Positions 59,588-64,000 of a stretch of DNA of 64,000 nucleotides are shown piece after piece (position 1 is the first letter of the stretch; the number at the start of each line of letters is the position of its first letter). The translations under genes and the position numbers were made by a program. Source of the DNA: Pseudomonas sp. MN1F (GTDB taxonomy: Bacteria; Pseudomonadota; Gammaproteobacteria; Pseudomonadales; Pseudomonadaceae); the NCBI RefSeq assembly GCF_009391885.1, contig NZ_VZII01000051.1, forward strand, positions 19,078 through 83,077, read 5' to 3'. The notes beneath the pieces were generated by a model. The model was not told the DNA's origin. It saw nothing but the letters and a program-made list of their open reading frames with translations, and did no database searches.

Positions 59588-59911
59588 ATGCACCGCAACT
59601 CGCTGCGTAAAACGTCCCTGGAAAGCATGGAAGCGGAGATCGAAAGCCTCCTGAAAAGCCTGGAGAACCTGAAGCACGATGCCTCCGAGGAAACCCAGAA
59701 GTCAGTGAAGGCGATGCGCAGCAACGCCGAAAGCGCGCTGCGCCATTCACGCAGCCTTATCAGCGATGCCTATGAAGAGGTGAAAGAACGCACCCGCCAG
59801 ACCGGTATCGCCACCCGCGACTATGCCCAGGAGCACCCGTACACCACCGCAGGCGTTGCCATTGGCGCGCTTGGCCTGCTGGCGGCGTACCTGCTGTGCA
59901 AGCGCAACTAA
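59588..59911 (+). CDS. DUF883 (ElaB/YqjD-like) membrane-anchored stress protein
   Basis: This 107-aa protein has a long charged helical region (residues 10-80, with MEAEIESLLKSLENLKHDA, then KVKER-type segments) and a C-terminal membrane helix with GVAIGALGLLAAYLL. Family members bind ribosomes at the inner membrane in stationary phase. The RBS AAAGGAG is 7 bases upstream. CATACT at 59565-59571 could be an RpoS-type -10. Its stop overlaps the trpI stop. Confidence 0.82.
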   Translation: MHRNSLRKTSLESMEAEIESLLKSLENLKHDASEETQKSVKAMRSNAESALRHSRSLISDAYEEVKERTRQTGIATRDYAQEHPYTTAGVAIGALGLLAAYLLCKRN

Positions 59912-60804
59912 GCGCTCTGCCTGGCCAGTTCGGCGCGTAGCCACTGCGCCAGTTGCTCGGCGCGCCCATCTGCGGCGCGCCGAGGCACCCACAACGCCAG
60001 CGCGGCAGGCGTCGGCGAAAAGCCCCACGGTGCACTCAAACGTCCGGCTCGCAGGTCATCGGCAACCAGTGGTTGGGGAGCAATCGCCACCCCAAGGCCG
60101 GCAACCGCTGCCTCCAGCAAGTAATACAGATGCTCGAACGCCTGGCCGTATTTCAACGCGCCAGCGTCCAGACCTTGTTCAGATGCCCAGGTTGGCCACG
60201 CCTGCGGGCGTGAAGTGGTATGCAACAGGGCTTCGTCCAGCAGGGCCTTGGCGGGTGCTGCCTGCAGGCGGTCGAAACCGGCGAAATGCGGGCTCAGCAC
60301 AGGGCCGATGCGCTCTTGCGCCAGCACATGCACCTGCATGTCCGCTGGCCACGGCGGTTCGGCATACACCAGCAACGCATCCAGCCCAGGCCGGCGCGGG
60401 TCGAGGTCGCCTTCACCCGCCGACAGGTGCAGGCGCAACTCGGGCAAGTCAGCCTTCAGCCGCCCCAACCTGGGGATGAACCAGCGCGCCAGCAGGCTGC
60501 CGGAACAGCCCAGCACGAACGGCGCCTCGCTCACATCGCGGCTCAACTCGGCGCACACGCTGCGCAGGCGGTCGAACGCCTCGCCGCTGGCGTCACGCAA
60601 TCGCATGCCGGCATCTGTGAGTTTGATGCCGCGCCCGTCCTTGATGAACAGGGCCACGCCCAGGTGCTCCTCAAGCACCTTGATCTGCCGGCTGACGGCG
60701 CCATGGGTTACGTGCAGCACTTCGGCCGCCTGGCTGACGCTGTTGAGCCGGGCAGTGGCCTCGAAGGCCCGCAGGGCGTTGAGGGGAGGGAGGTCGTGGG
60801 CCAT
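59908..60804 (-). CDS. trpI: LysR-type activator TrpI of tryptophan synthase genes
   Basis: This 298-aa LysR-family regulator has an N-terminal HTH (SVSQAAEVLHVTHGAVSRQIKVLEEHLG) and a C-terminal effector domain binding indoleglycerol phosphate (known for TrpI). It is divergent from trpBA, the classical arrangement in Pseudomonas. The start at 60804 (MAHDLPPLNALRAF) is the family start; the extension to 60828 has no RBS. Confidence 0.92.
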   Translation of the reverse strand: MAHDLPPLNALRAFEATARLNSVSQAAEVLHVTHGAVSRQIKVLEEHLGVALFIKDGRGIKLTDAGMRLRDASGEAFDRLRSVCAELSRDVSEAPFVLGCSGSLLARWFIPRLGRLKADLPELRLHLSAGEGDLDPRRPGLDALLVYAEPPWPADMQVHVLAQERIGPVLSPHFAGFDRLQAAPAKALLDEALLHTTSRPQAWPTWASEQGLDAGALKYGQAFEHLYYLLEAAVAGLGVAIAPQPLVADDLRAGRLSAPWGFSPTPAALALWVPRRAADGRAEQLAQWLRAELARQSA

Positions 60805-60914
60805 TTTACCTGTGAGTTTTTCTGACAAGTTTACGCAATCTTATCGGTTTTCAGCCGGGCTTGCCGTGGTTAGAGTAAAGCCCATCACTCATTGATTACG
60901 CCTTGGAGCGCCCC
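60805..60914. promoter_or_regulatory. trpI-trpB divergent control region
   Basis: This 110-bp gap must hold the TrpI binding sites and the divergent promoters. A TTGCCG / TAGAGT-like pair lies around 60865-60890 for trpB. The TrpI sites themselves are not recognisable with certainty. Confidence 0.45.
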
Positions 60915-62132
60915 ATGACCCAGTCCCAATACCGTCCCGGCCCCGACGCCAACGGCCTGTTCGGCTCGTTCGGCGGCCGCTACGTGGCCGAAACCCTGAT
61001 GCCGCTGGTGCTGGACCTGGCCCGCGAATACGAAGCGGCCAAGGCCGACCCCAAGTTCCTCGAAGAACTGGCCTACTTCCAGCGCGACTACATCGGCCGC
61101 CCGAACCCGCTGTACTTCGCCGAGCGCCTGACCGAGCACTGCGGCGGCGCGAGGATCTTCTTCAAGCGTGAAGAGCTCAACCACACCGGCGCACACAAGG
61201 TGAACAACTGCATCGGCCAGGTACTGCTGGCCAAGCGCATGGGCAAGAAGCGCCTGATCGCCGAAACCGGCGCCGGCATGCACGGCGTGGCCACCGCCAC
61301 CGTGGCTGCGCGCTTCGGTTTGCCTTGCGTGATCTACATGGGCGCCACCGACATCGAGCGCCAGCAGGCCAACGTGTTCCGCATGAAGCTGCTGGGCGCC
61401 GAGATCGTCCCGGTCACCGCCGGCACCGGTACCCTGAAAGACGCCATGAACGAGGCCCTGCGCGACTGGGTCACCAACGTCGACGACACCTTCTACCTGA
61501 TCGGCACCGTGGCCGGCCCGCACCCGTACCCGGCGATGGTCCGCGACTTCCAGTCGATCATCGGCAAGGAAACCCGCGCCCAGCTGCAAGAGAAGGAAGG
61601 CCGCCTGCCAGACAGCCTGATTGCCTGCGTGGGCGGTGGCTCCAACGCCATGGGCCTGTTCCATGAATTCCTCGAAGAACCAAGCGTGCAGATCATCGGC
61701 GTCGAAGCCGGCGGCCACGGCGTGCACACTGACAAGCACGCCGCCAGCCTGAACGGCGGGGTACCGGGCGTACTGCACGGCAACCGCACCTACCTGCTGC
61801 AGGACGAAGACGGCCAGATCACCGACGCCCACTCGATTTCCGCCGGCCTCGACTACCCGGGCATCGGCCCGGAGCACGCCTACCTGCATGAAGTGAAGCG
61901 CGTCGAGTACGTCAGCATCACCGACGACGAAGCACTGGATGCGTTCCATGCTACCTGCCGTCTGGAAGGCATCATTCCGGCCCTGGAAAGCTCCCACGCC
62001 CTGGCCGAAGCGATCAAGCGCGCACCGAACCTGCCCAAGGATCACCTGATGGTGATTTGCCTGTCCGGCCGCGGCGACAAAGACATGCAAACCGTGATGA
62101 ACCACATGGCAGCCCAGGAGAAACAGGCATGA
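60915..62132 (+). CDS. trpB: Tryptophan synthase beta chain
   Basis: This 405-aa PLP enzyme joins indole and serine. The Schiff-base lysine lies in EELNHTGAHKVNNCIGQ, the phosphate loop in GGGSNAMG, and LPDSLIACV and LSGRGDKD complete the site. The N-terminus GLFGSFGGRYVAETLMPLVLDL is typical. The start at 60915 follows TTGGAG. It overlaps trpA by four bases. Confidence 0.97.
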   Translation: MTQSQYRPGPDANGLFGSFGGRYVAETLMPLVLDLAREYEAAKADPKFLEELAYFQRDYIGRPNPLYFAERLTEHCGGARIFFKREELNHTGAHKVNNCIGQVLLAKRMGKKRLIAETGAGMHGVATATVAARFGLPCVIYMGATDIERQQANVFRMKLLGAEIVPVTAGTGTLKDAMNEALRDWVTNVDDTFYLIGTVAGPHPYPAMVRDFQSIIGKETRAQLQEKEGRLPDSLIACVGGGSNAMGLFHEFLEEPSVQIIGVEAGGHGVHTDKHAASLNGGVPGVLHGNRTYLLQDEDGQITDAHSISAGLDYPGIGPEHAYLHEVKRVEYVSITDDEALDAFHATCRLEGIIPALESSHALAEAIKRAPNLPKDHLMVICLSGRGDKDMQTVMNHMAAQEKQA

Positions 62133-62938
62133 GCCGTCTTGAACAACGCTTCGCGCAGCTGAAGGCCGAAGGCCGCTCCGCGCTGGTCACCTTCGTCACT
62201 GCTGGTGACCCGGGCTATGACGCTTCGCTGCAGATCCTCAAGGGCCTGCCGGCTGCCGGCGCCGATGTGATCGAACTGGGCATGCCGTTCACCGACCCGA
62301 TGGCCGATGGCGTGGCCATCCAGCTCGCCACCCTGCGCGCCCTGGAAGCCGGCCAGACCTTGGCCAAGACCCTGCAGATGGTTCGCGAATTCCGTGTGGA
62401 TAACCACACCACGCCGATCGTGCTCATGGGTTACTACAACCCGATCCACCGCTTCGGTGTGGATAAGTTCGTTGCCGAAGCCAAGGCTGCCGGCGTCGAT
62501 GGCCTGATCATCGTCGACCTGCCACCTGAGCACGACGCCGAGCTGGCCACCCCGGCCCAGGCTGCAGGCATCGACTTCATCCGCCTGACCACCCCGACCA
62601 CCGACGATGCACGCCTGCCGCGCGTACTGGAACGCAGCTCCGGGTTCGTCTACTACGTGTCGGTGGCGGGCGTGACCGGTGCCGGTTCCGCGACTACCGA
62701 ACACGTGACCGAGGCGATTGCCCGCCTGCGTCGGCATACCGACCTGCCGATCAGCGTCGGTTTCGGTATCCGTACGCCGGAGCAGGCTGCCGCAATCGCA
62801 CGCTTGGCCGATGGTGTGGTGGTGGGTTCGGCGCTGGTGGACAAGATTGCCCAGGCCAAGGAACCTGGTCAGGCCGTCAAAGACGTGCTGAGCCTGTGCT
62901 CGGCACTGGCTGAAGGGGTGCGCGGCGCTCGCCGCTGA
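62129..62938 (+). CDS. trpA: Tryptophan synthase alpha chain
   Basis: This 269-aa TIM-barrel protein cleaves indoleglycerol phosphate to indole. The catalytic Glu and Asp are in VIELGMPFTDPMADG, and the phosphate site is VGFGIRTPEQ, with VVGSALVDKI. The ATG overlaps the trpB stop, giving coupled translation. It ends before a REP-like palindrome. Confidence 0.97.
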   Translation: MSRLEQRFAQLKAEGRSALVTFVTAGDPGYDASLQILKGLPAAGADVIELGMPFTDPMADGVAIQLATLRALEAGQTLAKTLQMVREFRVDNHTTPIVLMGYYNPIHRFGVDKFVAEAKAAGVDGLIIVDLPPEHDAELATPAQAAGIDFIRLTTPTTDDARLPRVLERSSGFVYYVSVAGVTGAGSATTEHVTEAIARLRRHTDLPISVGFGIRTPEQAAAIARLADGVVVGSALVDKIAQAKEPGQAVKDVLSLCSALAEGVRGARR

Positions 62939-62948
62939 TCCACCTCGC

Positions 62949-62976
62949 CTTCATCGCCGGCAAGCCGGCGATGAAG
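62949..62976. repeat. REP-type palindrome downstream of trpA
   Basis: CTTCATCGCCGGC-AA-GCCGGCGATGAAG, a perfect 13-bp inverted repeat with the same AA centre as the other REPs but a different stem sequence. It lies between trpA and the convergent gene at 62979. Confidence 0.8.
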
Positions 62977-62978
62977 AT

Positions 62979-63311
62979 CTAGCCCCCGAAGATCGACAGA
63001 TCCAGCGGCCTCACAGCCCCCATCCAGATCGCATGATCCCGGTGATCCGCCAGCTCATCCCCGGTCAGCGGATGCAGAAACACCACCAAGCCCTTCCGAT
63101 ACAGCGCCAGCCAAGGCAGTACCACCCCTACGAACTCCGGCTCGAAAGCCAGCTGGCAGCTCCAATCCGGGTGCGGGCCGACCGGTTTCTGGTGCATACG
63201 CCCCATGGTCACGGGAAACAGCCGCGCCGCCTCCTCGCACAGCTCACGGGCCTGCTCGAAGGTGGATGCGTCGTAGTACACGTGGGCGTGGTAGCCCTTG
63301 ATCCTCTGCAC
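62979..63311 (-). CDS. DOPA 4,5-dioxygenase family protein
   Basis: This 110-aa protein has the family motifs IKGYHAHVYYDA, GPHPDWSCQLAF and FLHPLTGDELADHRDHA, carrying the metal-binding histidines. The GTG start at 63311 follows CAGGAG. The longer minus-strand frame belongs to the opposite gene's region. The bacterial substrate is unknown. Confidence 0.85.
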   Translation of the reverse strand: MQRIKGYHAHVYYDASTFEQARELCEEAARLFPVTMGRMHQKPVGPHPDWSCQLAFEPEFVGVVLPWLALYRKGLVVFLHPLTGDELADHRDHAIWMGAVRPLDLSIFGG

Positions 63312-63366
63312 GATAACTCCTGATTGCGGTCCAACCATCACCCCCACCTGCAAAGGGAGTGATGCG

Positions 63367-63912
63367 GTGAAAAATGCCGAAACCCCAGTGTTCAAACTGG
63401 TGTTGTTCGGGGCTGAAAGCAGCCTGGGCAACGCCCTGATGATCGAGTTGCTGGCGCGCCAGCACGAAGTCATTGCGGTAGTCGACGACCTCAACCGCCA
63501 TGCGCCGCGCCCTGGCCTGCATTTCAAGATAGGCGGGCTGGGCGATGCCGACCAGGCGGAGCAGGGCGCGGCAGGGGGCTCCGCAGTGATTGCCCTGCTG
63601 GCGCCGGGCGATCTGGCGGCGCAGGCGCGGGCGAGCGGAGCGCTAGTGGTCGGGCTTGCCCGCACGACTATACGCCGGCTGTTGCTGGTGGGCGATTTTG
63701 ATGTGCTGGATGTGCCGGGTAAGTACAGCGAAGAACAGCGCGAAGCGGTTGATGAAGTGGTCAATAGGCTGCAGCGCAGTGCGTTGCACTGGACGCTGAT
63801 CAACATGCCGCCAACGCTTGCGGATGAGGGCCTGGCACGCGTGGCGGCGGGGATGGTGGATATGCTGGAACTGGACCTGCATCGGGGCGAGCATTTGAAC
63901 TTCGTGGTCTAG
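63367..63912 (+). CDS. Short Rossmann-fold NAD(P)-binding protein
   Basis: This 181-aa protein has KLVLFGAESSLGNALMIELLARQHEV as the nucleotide-binding loop and a following VVDDLN; RLLLVGDFDVLDVP and HWTLINMPPTL resemble the NAD(P)H-binding (NmrA/YwnB-like) family. It is shorter than typical members but seems complete. The GTG start follows GGGAG. Confidence 0.65.
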   Translation: MKNAETPVFKLVLFGAESSLGNALMIELLARQHEVIAVVDDLNRHAPRPGLHFKIGGLGDADQAEQGAAGGSAVIALLAPGDLAAQARASGALVVGLARTTIRRLLLVGDFDVLDVPGKYSEEQREAVDEVVNRLQRSALHWTLINMPPTLADEGLARVAAGMVDMLELDLHRGEHLNFVV

Positions 63913-63919
63913 CTTACCG

Positions 63920-64000
63920 GAGGGTGTCAGAAATTTTGTGTTCGGGCATAACATGAGTAAGAGGTGCATGTATGCCAACCAAAAAGAAACCCTTGCGTGA
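63920..64000 (+). mobile_element. Left end of an IS256 (Mutator)-type insertion sequence (truncated by window)
   Basis: GAGGGTGTCAGAAATTTTGTGTTC at about 63920 looks like the terminal inverted repeat of an IS256-family element. A start ATG at 63972 with RBS-like AGAGGTG follows, giving MPTKKKPLR, the N-terminus of many Pseudomonas IS256-like transposases (from memory). Only nine codons are visible. Confidence 0.55.
63972..64000 (+). CDS. Probable IS256-family transposase, first codons only
   Basis: The frame opens MPTKKKPLR and runs off the window. The call rests on the short N-terminus and the repeat-like sequence before it. Confidence 0.45.

Noticed and set aside
1..64000. tRNA, rRNA, CRISPR array or prophage
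   Set aside because: No cloverleaf-like sequences, regularly spaced repeats or phage genes were seen on reading either strand.

Overview
The window is GC-rich, densely packed chromosomal DNA from a Pseudomonas, most likely the P. putida group. The evidence is protein-level resemblance and gene order: trpI/trpBA, aa3-type cytochrome oxidase genes, znu/zur, polA-engB with a small RNA gene between them, dsbA, and algB/kinB. From memory, this order matches the P. putida chromosome near the origin, read in reverse. I could not run a search, so names rest on recognised motifs, lengths and context. I see no rRNA, tRNA, CRISPR array or prophage. The only mobile DNA is the apparent left end of an IS256-type element running off the right edge.

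Layout, left to right. 1-4.5 kb: the end of a DUF5924 membrane protein and a four-gene lipid (MCE/Mla-like) ABC transporter operon. 4.5-10 kb: a SpmA/SpmB-like membrane protein, the GltP symporter, a 0.7 kb structured intergenic region, a DUF1328 gene coupled to an Ivy-family gene, a small membrane protein and a BON-domain protein. 10-18.7 kb: AlgB/KinB, a CSS-EAL phosphodiesterase, an AmpDh2-like amidase, a DgcH-like diguanylate cyclase and an endonuclease/exonuclease/phosphatase protein. 18.7-24.4 kb: DsbA, cytochromes c4 and c5, EngB, an ErsA-like sRNA with a sigma-22-type promoter, and DNA polymerase I. 24.4-34.5 kb: DUF2782, ThrB, the divergent znuA / zur-znuC-znuB zinc locus with a Zur-box candidate, a lipoprotein, catalase KatE and the metNIQ methionine importer.

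34.6-43 kb holds the aa3 cytochrome c oxidase genes on the minus strand (coxB-coxA-ctaG-coxC, then surf1-hypothetical-ctaA-ctaB-sco), split by a small opposite-strand DUF2909 gene. 43-49 kb has an unknown helical protein, a 360-residue unknown protein that looks like an accessory insertion, a SulP transporter with a beta carbonic anhydrase, and a radical-SAM gene behind a clear LexA box. 49-54.9 kb has two M3 oligopeptidases (one diverged), YheV, a gamma carbonic anhydrase and a HAD phosphatase. 54.9-60 kb holds small envelope and stress proteins: a lipoprotein peptidase, two tandem 137-aa lipoproteins, two DUF1161 proteins, OsmC, an LLM oxidoreductase, dodecin and a DUF883 protein. 60-64 kb is trpI/trpBA, a DOPA-dioxygenase-like protein, a Rossmann protein and the IS edge.

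Recurring themes are envelope maintenance and stress (MCE transporter, AlgB/KinB, ErsA, Ivy, AmpDh2, DsbA, OsmC, KatE), c-di-GMP control (one synthase and one hydrolase), metal and amino-acid import, and the terminal branch of respiration. The most interesting unexplained items are the 360-aa protein at 44116-45198, the gltP-ivy intergenic region, the Ivy homologue that has lost its inhibitory-loop histidine, the CSS-EAL protein close to dsbA, the histidine-rich tails on all three soluble zinc-locus proteins, and the SD-less thrB start just behind a terminator-like element.
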